Source of the DNA: Tretioscincus oriximinensis | Taxonomy: Eukaryota; Chordata; Lepidosauria; Squamata; Gymnophthalmidae | Length of the DNA stretch: 64,000 bases | Direction of reading: 5' to 3' | Assembly: GCA_022410635.1 (NCBI GenBank) | Contig: JAJVDF010000205.1 | Location: forward strand, 1,629,949-1,693,948 | Part shown: positions 39,051-52,111 of the stretch, one piece after another | How the letters are laid out: each line of letters opens with the position of its first letter | Numbering within the stretch: position 1 is the stretch's first letter | Translations under genes and position numbers: made by a program | The notes under the pieces: model-generated | Databases searched by the model: none | Told to the model about the DNA's origin: nothing | Seen by the model: only the letters and a program-made list of their open reading frames with translations

Positions 39051-39430
39051 AGCACTGACCGCTGAGCACGCCACAGGGGGTTCACTGATGGCACTCATAT
39101 AGTTAATTTGGTGATTCCCACCTTCAGTACTGGCTCCGTTTCCACAGGGGAGTCGCCATGTTAGGGGAACTCCGCCCTCCATTCCCCAAACATGACGTAA
39201 CGGTGCTGCCCACTCTCCCAGCAGCCAAGGGGAATGAAGGAGGAGCCATTTCATTGGCTGGTGGGAGAGTGGGCGGCACTGTTAGCCCCATGTTGGGGAA
39301 ATGGAGGACGGCATTCTCCTAACATGGCGATTCCCATGCAGAAACACAGCCAGTACTGAAGGTGGGAATCACCAAATTAACTGCATACACAGTCAGTGAA
39401 CCCCCTGCAGAGCACTCAGCAGCCGGCGTT
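39051..39430. mobile_element. Long-inverted-repeat foldback element
   Basis: About 170 bases on each side are inverted copies with moderate divergence. For example, GTTAATTTGGTGATTCCCAC at 39100-39119 returns inverted near 39363-39382, and CGCCATGTTAGG at 39152 near 39320. The arms meet around AGGAGGAGCCATTTCATTGG. Outside lie ATGCTATTCAGCA and ATGCTATTTAGCA, a possible imperfect target duplication. No protein is encoded. Confidence 0.8.
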
Positions 39431-39769
39431 GATGCTATTTAGCATTTACTTTCCTTGCTAGAGAATTTAATTAGGTGGATAACTCCATTGTCTGTTGAAG
39501 AAAACTATATAAATCCAAGTTTTATTAGAAGAAACGATCCATGCATAAAGCTGCTGCAAAGTCAACAAAATATTACAATAGAGTTTTATTTGATTCAAAT
39601 AACTCAGAAAAAGATATATAACTGAACTAGAACAAAATGTAAGACCACAAATGCTAAGCAATGTAAATAGGGAGAATGCTAGTATATTTGTTTCCTGATC
39701 TCTTGCTTCCTAGCCAATTTAAAAATGAATGAGTCATTGTTCTGCATACATCAATTATCTCTAAACATA

Positions 39770-39812
39770 GAATGATGATGATGATGATAATGATGATGAT
39801 GAGGATGATGAT
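39770..39812. repeat. (GAT)n microsatellite
   Basis: It is a run of ATGATGATGATGATAATGAT with a few interruptions. Confidence 0.85.
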
Positions 39813-41054
39813 TTTTTCAACAAAGAGCATAACAATTCCTCTTTGGAATGCAACTTTTTCATCAGAATTGATAAAGCAGCAAATCCATAATTACAAAGCT
39901 AATATTAATAAAATTGTGCAATTGTTATTAGATTATCAGGAGTTGGCACAATGTACATTTGAGGGGTGTTTGCTTTTTGTAAATTATTCTCAATGTGGAT
40001 GCCCCTTTGCAACTGCTTTGGTAAATTCACCCTGTAGGCTTTCCCTGCATTTTTGAAAGCTACAGTGACTAAGACATTGATAAATACATAACATTTATAT
40101 TTGGTTACTTCATTGGTTAAGCATGGAAAACAACTGTTCAGTTTAATTAGCACTTTGATGGCTTCAAAGACATTGAAGATCAAGAAGGAAATCTTGTTTG
40201 GTGCCTTCATCACACTTACAAATTGAAAAGCAAAGTGTTTTTGAGAAGCAAAAGGCTGCAAAATGCTAAGCCCCCTGCATGTAATCATAATCCACCTGCC
40301 TCCAGCTAATATTAAAAGAGCTTGAAGTTGAACAAGTCAGTGTAGCTTTTGTGTAGTGCAATAAAATTATTGGATTTCAGCATTTGCCACAATGGTCAGC
40401 ATTCAAGTTAACTCTCACCATGCAGTATCCTGATAACGTGATGATGAAGAATTTGACAAAAGTGAAAAATGAAGACAGCACGAAACTTAAGGTAAATTGC
40501 TATAACAGTAATGATATACATTAGAAATACCAAATATAAATACAACAGGGTACAACTTAGTTCTTAGCTGATTTCTGAACTGGTTATGTGGTCTCTTTTT
40601 GTTCTTTCAAAAATAAATAAATTGTATGCTTGATTTTATGAGAAAAGCTAATATTGTGAAGTTTTTATGGCCATTATGCAAACACAGAAATATTGAGTTT
40701 CTGTCAGTGAGGCTCCTAGTTAAAGAACATAATAAGGACATAAGAGGAGACCTACTTGTCTATCTGCTCCAGATAAGTGAAGAAATGCCTTTAATGTTTA
40801 TGACTGATTTTGTACTCTGAGAACCAGATCCTTCCCGAGGACCTAATTTATGAGAGATATCCATGCAGAATTTGTGTTGTTTCAATTGTGCTGTGCAGAG
40901 TAGGTTTGTATTCCTGATATAATCCAAAATAAAGCCCAGTGCAGAAAGTGCTATGGAATTTTTCAGAAGTTTATATAGGGTTAAAACTGATAAGAGTTTG
41001 GAACCTAACTGAATATTCAATTCATGATAGCTCAGCATCTTGGGGTTGGTGGGA

Positions 41055-41150
41055 GGGAAGTGAGGATTAGACAAGTTCATGGATACAAAGGGTATTAATA
41101 GGAAGGGTTCAGAGAACTGTCTGCTTCCATTATCTTGGATCAGCTTCAGT
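41055..41150 (+). mobile_element. CR1 LINE C-terminal fragment
   Basis: GGATTAGACAAGTTCATGGA and TACAAAGGGTATTAATAGG correspond to the DKFMDTKxINGY terminus of CR1 ORF2 seen at 12000-12042. Confidence 0.6.
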
Positions 41151-41175
41151 TATTGTGGCCTGATGATGTGGAGAA

Positions 41176-41332
41176 GCAGGTACGAATGGCGCAGTCGCTA
41201 AGGAGACAGTCTCTCATCTGGGAGATCGGGTTTCGAAACCGTGTCGGATGTGGGGAGGGGTGAGCACCTTTACTAGCCTCTAGGTATAGCCAGCCCAGCT
41301 TTGAAAGCAAGAATTGCAAGAAATTGCAACTG
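41176..41332 (+). mobile_element. tRNA-derived SINE (family 2), 3'-truncated
   Basis: The head is GCAGGTACGAATGGCGCAGT with box B GGTTTCGAAACC, then GTGGGGAGGGGTGAGCACC. It ends after AAGAAATTGCAACTG, without the TTC tail. Confidence 0.85.
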
Positions 41333-41877
41333 TTTCTGCTATTTTGCATTCAAATGCCCCTCTGTTGTTCCACCACAAGATATTTGAACTGTTTTCACAG
41401 GCAATATGTCTCACTCTTGAGACATACTGCCTTCCTAGATAGCATTTTCACTTTAAAAAGTAAAAAAAACAGCAGGAAGTAATTTACTGCCGACTATACT
41501 AACATGCTAGAGTATGAGTCACAGGCCCCCAAGAAATTGATTTGTTTTATTTTATTTGTTTCTCAACATTTTGCACTTATTCTTGCATTTGTTGTTTAAT
41601 CAATTACTATTCTATTGCTATAATGAGTTGTTTTGTTTGAAAGGTGATACAGAAATAAATTGATAAGAAGAAAAGAAAACCAGATCATGGTGGGTCTCCC
41701 TAATCCTTCTGTTGCCTGTGACAGCAGTTCAAATATCTTGTGGTGGAACAACAGGAAATATGGAAAGATCTGCTGCTGTAGACTCCAGTCCGTGAGAGGA
41801 AGAAGGTCCCAAGCATTGGTATCTGATCAGACATCCAGTTGTTTTTACTGGAATCCAAAGACAAAAGGAGTCTGCTG

Positions 41878-42045
41878 AATGGGACCAGAGCCCATCTAGT
41901 CCAGCATTCTGTTTCACACAGTGGCTCACCAATAGAACCCGGGCAGTAGAAGAAGGAAAATCTTCACCTGTTTTCAATTCCCTGCAAATGATATTTCAGA
42001 AATACTGCCTGTTGCTCCATCCTGGAGGCAGTATCAATAGATTCG
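41878..42045 (-). mobile_element. CR1 LINE 3'UTR fragment
   Basis: 'AGCCCATCTAGTCCAGCATTC', the TTTCACACAGTGGCTCACCA region and CTGCCTGTTGCTCCATCCTG correspond to the 3'UTR of the CR1 copies at 46303 and 56925. Confidence 0.75.
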
Positions 42046-42949
42046 TCCCAGTAACCTTGGCCACACACAGCTTTCGCACCCATTTATCCCCTTAGTGTAA
42101 ATGCAGCTTCTTAGAAATACTAGTGACATTGATGCAACAGCATTATGTGGACTGCTGCACATGAATTCTTGTAATACTTTAAGTGACTTTAATGAGATCC
42201 TCCAGTGATGAGAATTCCTAGGAACTTTAAGTCAGCAAGATTTCACAGAAAGGACAAAGATCTTATGGGTCCTTAAACTGCACAACTTTTAATTTAATCC
42301 TGTTCATTTTAAGATGAGAACCACTTAATATGGTTCTTAAATCTAAAGAGTTAGAAATATTTTTAGCTATCACATTCTAAAAGTTTTACCTGCATAAGCA
42401 TCTAATTCCACAGAGAAAACTTCCTTTTCTTTTCTTTGATGAAAATCTTTATTGTAATCGTCTTCCATTGATTCTTACAAAAGAGCTATTCCCTCTAAAC
42501 CTTCCGTACACCATTTAACCTATCCACGTAGTGGAACACAAATGGCCATGCTCCTTCATTACATTTTAATAGAAGTAAAATAAAACTAAATTGCAAGCCA
42601 GGTTATGAAGCTTGATTCTTCAGATGCTCATGCAGACACTGGAGTCTTAGCCTTGGGTATCTATATTACTCCCATTCTAAGTCAGTAAAAGGAGCTCTAT
42701 TCAGGCCAAATTAGCATTAGTCACGTTGCACATGTTGCCAGCTGAGATATGGCCTATCAGAGGAGGTGGTGACAGTAAAGAACCTGGAATAGTCAAAGGC
42801 CAAGTGTATCAATGGCTACTAGAAAAGATGCCTAGTATTATGTCCAGGTTGAAGAGACAGACCTTTAAATGCTAGCTGCAGGGACATGATAGCTAATGAA
42901 ACTTTTTCATTCTCATTTTGCTTGAGAACATCCAGGTGTAATTGGTGGA

Positions 42950-43345
42950 ATGTTGGACCAAGACCCTATTCCGATGTATGATGTCCAACAAGTTGGATAC
43001 AACATTACTTTCAGCATTGGAGAGAAGTCACACAGATACAACTATCCACTCGCTTAAAAGGTTCCTTGTCGTGGAGTTATTACTTACAGTTTATGTGATT
43101 AATAAGCAGGCATTTGGTAATATCTGAAAGAAAGTTGCTTGTGGACACTGAGTACTGGGAACATGGCTAATCTCGTGGGACTTGAGGATGAGCTGTTTAT
43201 TGGCTCTTGGCTTACAGAGAATGCTTGGGAATTGTAGGCTGGCTCACAGAGAATGCTGGGGATTGTAGTTAGGCAAGCGCTGCAATACCTAATGGGTCTT
43301 ATCATGAGACAACATTGCTAGGAAAAGAGTTGGAGCAGTGTGGAA
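42950..43345 (+). repeat. Unclassified dispersed repeat (family X)
   Basis: It is the partner of 35225-35655, sharing 'ACAACTATCCACTCGCTTAAA', 'ATCTGAAAGAAAG', 'TTGGCTCTTGGCTTACAGAG' and GGCAAGCGCTGCAATACC. A short internal duplication (ACAGAGAATGCT) is present near 43215 and 43248. Confidence 0.55.
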
Positions 43346-44514
43346 GTTAAGGTAAAATGGGGCAGGTGACAAATGTGGGGTTTTTTTTAAAAAAAAGAAA
43401 GCAAGGCAAATGTGAGCTGGGGAAGCACCCAATGTGTGTTGTGGCAGGGCTCATATTATATTATTATATTCTAACTTCTACTACCCATTTCTTCCCATGT
43501 TATTTCAAAACTGTCCTGATATTTTTGCCACTTCATCTTTTTTTGCTGCACTGGAGGTTGTGGGAAGGAAGTGGACAATTCTTTTTGGGATAGGAGCTTT
43601 CCCCTTCCTGCACCTGATATTTCAATATAGAAGATCACTGCGGAAACCTATAAGCAGTGATGGCCCAAGTTACATGATTTGCCATGGTTCATTTGGGTTA
43701 TGCCAGCCATCTCCTTTGAATATGAAGTCCTTTTGCCAGAGAGCATGGTCTCCAAGGGAACAGACTGATGACACTGCACCGAAGTGATACGGAGCACTTC
43801 TGAGCAGGAAAAGTGCAGCTCCATGAAAGATACAGATAGAGAGTACGTCAGAGGGATCCACATAGATGGGTGGCAATATCCAGAGTGGCCTCCATATCCC
43901 ATGGAGCCTGGTACCATTTTGTCAGGCTCCAAAACAGGCCATGTTTGAGGCACTTTCTGGATGTGTCAACTAATTTCTTCTCCCTCTGGTCAAGATGGAG
44001 TTGTGATCATGTGGGCAACAGCCAGTATACTCTATCTTACCTTGATCCACTCATGCTGAAATGGTTTAATTTGAACAATGAACAGTCTCTGCATCATGTG
44101 TTAAATTCTGCTGCGTAGAACCTGCCCTGAAACCCTGATTCTGGACTCCTAATCCCAGCTGTAGTTTCTTTTTCTGGAGCTCATTTCTTGTTATCCTTAG
44201 CCACAAAATGGCAAAGCCCAGAAGAATGATAAATGTCAAAACAGGAACTTTTTCAGCCTTGAGCCTTCAAGAATTATACTTTACGTTCCTGCATATTACT
44301 CATCCTATTGTTTCTGATAATGTAGGAACTGGAGGCATTTTGTTTACCTGATGACGTTTCCTCACAACAGTCTGTTCTAAAATCCAACCTTTACTTTCTG
44401 GTCTTGATTTTAGGGGGCACTACACAGACAGTCAGCCACATGATTTTCAATGTTCTTAGTAGTACTTTCCAAAGTATTGGTGGTGTTTTTCATCACCCTG
44501 ATACCATTTCTATA

Positions 44515-44760
44515 ACCGAATCCAGCATCCTATCTCACGCAAAGGCTCACCAATTGCAGTAGGATACTCTCAAGCAGAAGAAGGCAAAAGCCCTCACTTC
44601 CTGCGAATGGTATTTCAGAAATGCTGCTTGTTTTTCCATCCTAATAGCGACGGATATATATCTTCCATGGATTTATCTAATCCTATCTTGAAGTTATCCA
44701 AACTGCTACCTCCTCTCCTGGAAGTGAATTCTGTAGACCAATGACCTTCAACATGCATTC
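44515..44760 (-). mobile_element. CR1 LINE 3' fragment
   Basis: 'GAATCCAGCATCCTATCTCA', TGGTATTTCAGAAATGCTGC, TCTAATCCTATCTTGAAG and TATCCAAACTGCTACCTCC correspond to the CR1 3'UTR and ORF2 end in reverse. Confidence 0.75.
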
Positions 44761-45370
44761 AGCAAGTCTTAGTTATTGAGAAGCACAAAAAATATTATGT
44801 TCAGAATAAATACTGTTAAAAATATGACTGCCAGTAAGGGATTTCATATAGGACACTCAAAGAATCTGAATAGCTTAGATAAGGAAGTTTTGGATAGAGG
44901 CAAGACAAGTTCTCATCTGTGGGGGAAGCTTGATCCTCAAGAATGTCATCAAACCAAGGCAGATGAATAGTCAAGAGAGACTATTAATCTAGGATAGAGG
45001 ACTTGATAGTACTTATCTGTTATGCACAGCTGTAAAATTGTTTCCTTGTGAGAGCATATGCTTGTGCTATAGCATCGAAGTAATCCATGTACCTTTGTGC
45101 TCTTTCTCAGAGTGGAATTTCTTCTTTGTACTTATAAAGAAGAAAGGCATTCAAACTTCTATCCTCTGAAACTTCAATAGTCAGCACTAGTTGATAAGTA
45201 TCTGCAAAATCCACCAGAATGTGCAAAAAGCTTCTCCATCTCATTATAACCGCATACTGAGCCCAAAGGGAAGAACCCATGGAGGATAACTTGAAAGATA
45301 TTTGGAGCCTCCTGTGCTTTAGACCAGTGGTGCAACCTCATCTAGTGCTTGTAGGACAACGTTCCTTATT

Positions 45371-45676
45371 AGGCATGAATAGCTCAGTTGCTAAGGAAAC
45401 GGTCTCTCATCTGGGAGATGGGATTTCAAAGCCCTGTGTGGGACGTGGGGAGGGGTGAGCACCTTCCACTAGCCTGTAGCTCTAGCCAACCCAGCTATTC
45501 GAAAGCAAGAATTGCAAGAAATTGCAACTGACTGCAAGTAGATAAATGGAAACTACCACAGCATGGTGGGGAAGATAGAATGTAAGCTTTCAGGCAAAAA
45601 TACTCTTGTAAGCTGCTTTGAGTCCCTTTTAAAGGTGAGAAAAGCGGGGTATAAGAACCCAGTTCTTCTTCTTCTT
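45371..45676 (+). mobile_element. tRNA-derived SINE with (TTC)n tail (family 2), full length
   Basis: The head is AGGCATGAATAGCTCAGTTG (box A TAGCTCAGTTG). GGGATTTCAAAGCCC lies in the box B region. The body is GTGGGGAGGGGTGAGCACC and CAACCCAGCTATTCGAAAG, the 3' part is GCTGCTTTGAGTCCC and GCGGGGTATAAGAACCCAG, and it ends in (TTC)n. It is one of the best copies of this family. Confidence 0.9.
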
Positions 45677-46269
45677 GGGGACTGCTTGATCCAAGTCAAG
45701 CAGTGGATGGCAACATAGACCAGGATCCATCTGCCTCAGGATGGTCTTGTCCCTGACTAGCTACAGAGACCAGGAACAAAAGTCCTTCAGCCTGACCTGC
45801 CAAGATCAAGGGTCCTTCACTTATGTATTTCCTAAAGTATCTGTTCAGGTTTGCTTCACAATAACTGTCTGAAAACTCCTCCTGTAGAGGAAATGTTGAA
45901 CCAGAGTCTATAGTGAGACAAAGCTGTCTAGTGGGGAAGCTCAGGGGTTGAGTGGGGGGAGGAATTCTGACTCCCAGAATAGCTTGGTGATAACAGAGCT
46001 CAGCAAGAGATCCTGACATATTGCTATTTAGGACATAAATGATTCACTCCTTTCTGCCTGCCATTAGAATAAATAGGATGCTATTCACAGACTTGTCGAG
46101 TGTCAAGGTTTCAGCTAAGTTGCAGAAAATGAAAAAGATTATTGCTAAGCTCAGATCATGTCCTAGTGTTGTACTGGCATCAGATAAATGCCAGTGCCAA
46201 ATGTCATCCATCTAGATAGAGCTCAAGCTACTCAATTACATTATTAAATGTAGTTGTAGAAAAAGAAAC

Positions 46270-46980
46270 TACACTGCTCAAAACAATTAAGGGAACACTT
46301 TAGAACATAAGAACATAAGAAGAGTCATACTGGATCAGGCCACAGCCCATCGAGTCCAGCATTCTGTGTCACACAAAGGCCCACCAGATGCACCTGGGCA
46401 GTCCGAACAGAGGAAAGCAAAATATGCACCTGTTCATGACAACAGACATATGAGTATCCTAGTATCCATTTATACCCTTGGTGTCCATAAACCTGTCTAG
46501 TCCTGTCTTGAAACTATCCAAGCTGTTAGCTACCACTACCTCTTCAGGAAGTAAATTCCACAGGCCGATGACCCTCTGGGTGAAAAAATGCTTTCCTTTG
46601 TCTGTTCTCACTTTTCTACCCAACAGTTTTAAGGAGTGCCCTCTGGTCCTTGTGTTGGGCGATAGAGAAAACATTTTTTCTCTATTCACCCTGTCGATCC
46701 CATGCATGATTCTGTACACTTCAATCAGATCACCCCTCAAACGTTTCCTTTCAAGGCTGAAGAGGCCCAGACGTTGCAGCCTTGCTTCGTAAAGGAGGTG
46801 CTCCAGACCCTTGATCATTTTTGTTGCCCTTTTCCGCACCTTCACCAGTTCCAAAATATCTCTCTTGAGATGTGGTGACCAGAATTGAACACAGTATTCC
46901 AAATGTGGCCTCACCACAGATTTATAAAGAGGCAAAACAAACTGTTATGTTAAAGTGTTCCCTTAATTGTTAGTACAGTG
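46270..46980. mobile_element. Tc1-like MITE split by a CR1
   Basis: The left end (46270-46302, CACTGCTCAAAACAATTAAG then GGAACACTTTA) and the right end (46951-46980) are inverted copies with a 20-bp perfect core, ACAATTAAGGGAACACTTTA. This resembles the ends of Tc1-like transposons. Everything between is a minus-strand CR1. A leading TA is present at 46270 but not after the right end, so the outer boundary is imperfect. Confidence 0.7.
46303..46938 (-). mobile_element. CR1 LINE, 5'-truncated copy
   Basis: On the minus strand the frame reads LPLYKSVVRPHLEYCVQFWS through to DSFKTGLDRFMDTKGINGY and a stop at 46459. It is open for 158 codons, so this copy is young. The 3'UTR runs to a TTCTTATGTTCTTATGTTCT tail at 46303-46322. 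It is the same subfamily as 56925-57627 and 10632-12092. Confidence 0.92.
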
Positions 46981-47035
46981 GAAAGGAGCTCTGATTGAAG
47001 ATGAAAGGATGGCATTTTAGTCTTGGTTAGAGGTT

Positions 47036-47120
47036 ACAAGATAAGAACCTAAGCAGAGCTCTGCTTCACTAAGTCACTGCCCACCCAGTCCAGAATCACA
47101 CAGTGACCCATCAATTGCTT
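47036..47120 (-). mobile_element. CR1 3' end fragment
   Basis: 'AAGATAAGAACCTAAGCAGAG' and CACCCAGTCCAGAATCACAC are diverged relatives of the CR1 3' end at 46303-46380. Confidence 0.5.
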
Positions 47121-48401
47121 CTTGGCTTCTCAAGTAGTAGACAAAAGCACAACCTTCATCTTAAACTTCTCAGTGCACAAATTTGGACATGGAGAAGAAC
47201 CTTTTCACTAATGGCCCCTGCTCTCTGGAACTCATTTTCAAGCTCTTAACATTTGAAAAACATTTTTAAACATATCCTTTAGACACTGCTGATGGGGTGT
47301 TTATGACTAATTGTTTTTATTTTTATATCGATTTTGTGTTGATGTCTTATTTGTAAACTATATCAAACTTAAAAATCTGTGGTATGCAAGTTCAATAAAC
47401 TAATATAAGCCATGGTGGGATTCAGCCAGTTTGTTAAAATAGCACTCCAATGGCATTCCCGAAAGCAGCAATCGGAAAAGGCATTGCTTAAGATTTCATT
47501 TCTGGTTGCTGCTTTGGTTTAGAACCGGATGTTAAATTATTTGAATCTCATCACGGAATAAAGAAAAACCATATGTAGAGCTACTGCCAGCTGCTTTTTA
47601 TCAATTTTTACTGAAATACAATTAAAATCTGGTTTTGAAAGACTAAAGTTCAGTTCAACAGACCTGAAGTTTACTAAGAGGCGAATGCTTTGTTCTGATT
47701 ATTTGCAGTTAAATTATCTATTTTAAGGAGGCATTTTAGAACAGCTTTTTACACCAAAGTATAAGGTGGAAGGGAAAAATACCAAAATTCAATAACAAGT
47801 AGCTTCAGCAGTCTTCCTCACAAATCTTCCAGGATATGAAAAATGTGAATTCTAGAAATGATATTCTAGGTAATCTAGCCTTTTTTCTTTCTTTTTTTAC
47901 TCGGGGCAATACTTATGGCATGTACTGATATAACAGTATAACAGCCTGATTTGAGCTGCATTTTAAGATTACGCATGATAGCTGCAAAATTGTTGAAACA
48001 GAAAACGAATACTTTGATGCTTGTTAGCACCAATTGTGCCTGATTCTGTAACTTCTGGAAACACAAAGTGTGATCACAAAACATTTTGTTTTTTAAAAAA
48101 ATATTCGTGAATCAGAACATATGTGGACATGCCTGGATGTGTACATATGCGTGCAAGTGACAGAAAGAAAGAAGCTAGCTGCATCCATCTATCACTGATT
48201 TTATTATAATTGTATATTCTAGCATAATATCCGTATCTGGATAGTGCTCTATTCCGGATTATCCAAGCATAGTGGAACAAGTAAGTGATGTCTGGGATTC
48301 AGTTGCTTGTCTGAAATTAGCTTCACAAGTATATACAAAAAGGATTTAGGGTGTCCTGATTTCATTTCCAGTGTCACAACATGCCTGTGAAAGAATATAA
48401 A

Positions 48402-48658
48402 GTTGGTGCAGAGGTTAAGCACAACGGTCTTTCAACAGAGAGATCAGAGTTCAAGGCCTCATGTATCTGCCATGGAGAGAAATGAGCTCCCTCTACTGGC
48501 CGTCAGCTTTATAATATCTAGCTGTTCAAAAGAAAGAAATTGCAGGTAGGTTAAATGTTACCATCATAATGTGATGGGGAAGATAGATGTAAGCCTTTGG
48601 ATGAAGAATAGCCTTCAGGTGAGAAGGGCGGGGTATAAAAACCCAGTTCTTGTTCCTC
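48402..48658 (+). mobile_element. tRNA-derived SINE (family 2), diverged
   Basis: 'GTTGGTGCAGAGGTTAAGC' begins a tRNA-like head, with box B GAGTTCAAGGCC. The body and 3' part (GGTGAGAAGGGCGGGGTATA, AAAACCCAGTTCTTG) match family 2, but the TTC tail is eroded. Confidence 0.75.
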
Positions 48659-49099
48659 TACAGCTGCCCAAGGGACCTATAGTCAAGGGCATTAAATCAT
48701 GCTCTCCTGAGAAGTGTCCTGTCCAGTGATGAGGATATGGGGAGGCATCCAACNACATGGGAGATAAACACTCCTGCAGAGGTGATTGGGGTCATGGAGA
48801 ATGACAACGTAGGGAGCAAGTGGAACCTTCTCTATAGTTGCTGAAGGAGAAGACAAGGTGGAAACAAAAAAAATATTTGAAAGTACGTAGGCTATAGGGT
48901 TGCAATCCTATGCAAACTCGGGTAAAATCCCCCTCTCCGAACATATAGTACTGTTTTTTTTGTATACATCAGGCAATTATCAACTGAGGCTGCATTTATA
49001 ATGCAGCTATGGAGGGACAGCTATATGTCCCTCCATAGTGGTTTTTTAAAAAAAATGTTTTCCTGTATGGGGGAAAATAATTTCAGGGTGAATTTCCCT

Positions 49100-49250
49100 G
49101 CAATCGCACGAACTTTGCCTTTGGACTGTTTGGCAGTGTTACCTGCTTCCCTACTTTTAGATGTGGCTGTTTTAATACGTTAATTTTGTGTTTTTATTGT
49201 TAACTATCCTGACAACTCTGGGCATAGGGTAGTAAAGAAATATAAATAAA
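49100..49250 (+). mobile_element. LINE 3' end, possibly L2-like
   Basis: 'CTACTTTTAGATGTGGCTGTTTTAATACGTTAATTTTGTG' is followed by TTTTTATTGTTAACTATCCTG and a TATAAATAAAATAAG tail. It parallels 21950-22100. Confidence 0.45.
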
Positions 49251-52111
49251 ATAAGAAATTAAATAAATTGGTTGAATAATGTGGCCACCCGACATTTGTA
49301 TGGCAGATTTCGGAGCAGAAATTTCCAAATAGTTTTTTCCTGGTACCAAAATGGCCAGGATGTATGTGCATTTCCCACTCCATTGAACAGTCTTGATTTT
49401 TAGCAGTTCTTGTAACAAAATTGAGCTTAATGTACTTTGTCTAAATACAGTAGTTTAAATAAAGGGATATGGTGGGAACCCTGACAGTTCCATCTCAGTT
49501 TGCACTTTCTTAGACTGGCTTCTGATTAGGCAAGCAAAGCCCTTTATTATTTAAGCTGTGGTGATGTAAATGGATGCAATTTTTAATTACAATGTGTTAT
49601 TACCCTAATCTCCCAGCCCTTCGGCTGATGATTTCCCTGTCAATGTCCATCTGTTAACAGCTGCTGCAACTGTCAAAACTGTTTTTAAGTTTAGGTTTTT
49701 TAAAAAAACTGATCAGAAAATCTGTTTAATTAAAAAAAAAGAATTGAACTTTTTTGTCTTGTTTGTAAAATATTTATTTAACATACAATCCATGTATGGA
49801 ATTCACTGTCATGAAATATATTAGTGAGGGATGCATCCCATGCTGATAAATAAATAAATTTTGATAACATGGTTATAGTATAATGTAAGATCATATGATT
49901 TGATAAATGACATAAATGTAAATTAGACACTTTAATTTCATGAGAAGGTTGAGAGTTCAGCTGAATAGTAGCAGTTTGGGGTTCTAAACTGTAGATAAAT
50001 CCCACAAAAAGACTAGAGGTGTAATCAGACATGCCGAATAAAATGTATTTGAGGCTGAAACAACAGACATATTCTTCCTACAGTTTCTCCACCCTGTCTT
50101 GAAGCTGAGAAATTTGGGTTTCACAATACTGAAAATGTTTCCGTAAAGTGGACAGGAACCTAAGAAGTACTGAGGAGAGAAATCACAACATGGGAAAGTT
50201 ATTATAGGTGGATTAGCCATTATTGTTATTCTCATGCCCATATTCCAAAGTTCAAAGTCACTTTACCCAAATTGAGTCCATTATTGCATAGCATATCTTT
50301 CAGTTACCATCAAATAATGTGCTTTCATTTCAATAGTCTAGATATTCACCTTATGCTTAAAACAAAACAATATTTAAAATGCTTAACCATTACTTCTTAT
50401 CTCAGTAATCTAATAAATTACTAGTGAATTCCATAGAGCTACTTACTTGTGTGACAGTGGATGTATACACAAGTAAGCCATCCTTCCTTTTTTATTTTTT
50501 ATGATGAATATCTACTCTTCCGTCATTATTCATATTTAAAAAATACAGAACTGAACTGAAAAGCTTACGAAACACATCTAATATCGGAAGGTATGAAATA
50601 ATTTTGGAAGGGGAAAAATTAACATTGCTTTTGTCACTATAAGAATAGAGATTTTTTTTTCTAAACTCAGCCCCAACTATTTTTATACGGGGAACAATAT
50701 TATGGATTCCAGCAAATGAAGCACCTATTCTATCCGTATTCTATCCATTTCAGATAATATAATCAGAGAGATCTAAGAGATAAAGAGAGAATGACAGAAT
50801 TGCTAATGCTCTGGAGTATAATCCCCTGGAATGATTGAACTTGTCTACAGCCATGATCAAAAGTAATGTGCTTTTTCCTATATTCCAGATCCCAATGTTC
50901 CAATTCGCAGAATGTATAGAATACAATTTGGTTGCTTTTGTAAGTGTTAATGAACTTTTATCACCAGTCAAAGGAATGCCCTTAATAGTTCCTGCTATTG
51001 CTCATGTACATTTGTACTGGGGGACAAAATTGTAAATGTACATAAAAACCAAACTGGTACTGCAGAGAGAAAATGCTTAAGAAATTGCAAAAACTGTTTT
51101 CTTTTCATCTGTTGTAGCTTTTGTAACAATGGCTCAAGTTCTATTATCTTACACAGTACACCTTGTTTTAACCCCCATTTCTCTCCTCTTTGACATCATT
51201 TGACAATGCAGAGACCAGAACAAAATACAAGCTGAAAAACAATGGTTAAGTTTTGACAACCATTTGGCTATTGCCTTTTAAGGGTAATGGAACAGTTTAC
51301 GGACTTTTCCTGTAGTTTTTTTGCAGAACTTAGAATCTGTGATTGCCAGTGCTGGGAAAAGTAAAAAAATGACTGTGCTTTTCGTAGTACAAGGCTGTAA
51401 GTCTGTTCAAGCAATTATACCACTTCCACACTTGGGCTGTGTGGGATCACTGTTTAGCGTAGTACATGCATTTGCAGAATACACAGTATATCCCACATCG
51501 TTTTGAATGGACGGCATGTGAAAACACAGGCTAATTAGGCATAGAAGTTTACAAATCCACAATAACATATTTAAGATTATCAATAAATCTCTGCTTGTGA
51601 AGGGATATGATGTGTCAGACTCAACATGTTGCAGAAAATGCTACAATGCTGTGATACTTACGATACATTTTACACTATTATTAAACATTTACTTTTAATC
51701 TACAGTATTATGAGATGACAGTTTCAGCTTTTCCCCCCCCTTTCAATCTTATCCCTGCAAGCTGACACCATTCCTAACATATTAGTAATACATTTCTAAC
51801 ATATTTGTGCCCTGCAGCTGAAAGACTGAATTGGAAGTTAAATAAACTATTTCTTAATTCCTTCTCATGCAACTAAATTAATGCTGTTTCATGAAGTGCA
51901 GAATAAGTTAGTGCAAACAATTCTTCCTCTGCTCTCCCAAAGCAGGGAGAAAACATTTTTATCGGCATCAAGCAGAAACATAAAAATCATTTAAGATTAG
52001 GATGCCGCTGTTTCACCCAGAGTATCTCAGGCACACAGAGATCAATCTAACAAAGGTAGCCCATTATCTGGAAAATAAAAGATGGTCAGCCACAGTTGCT
52101 GTTAAACTTAC

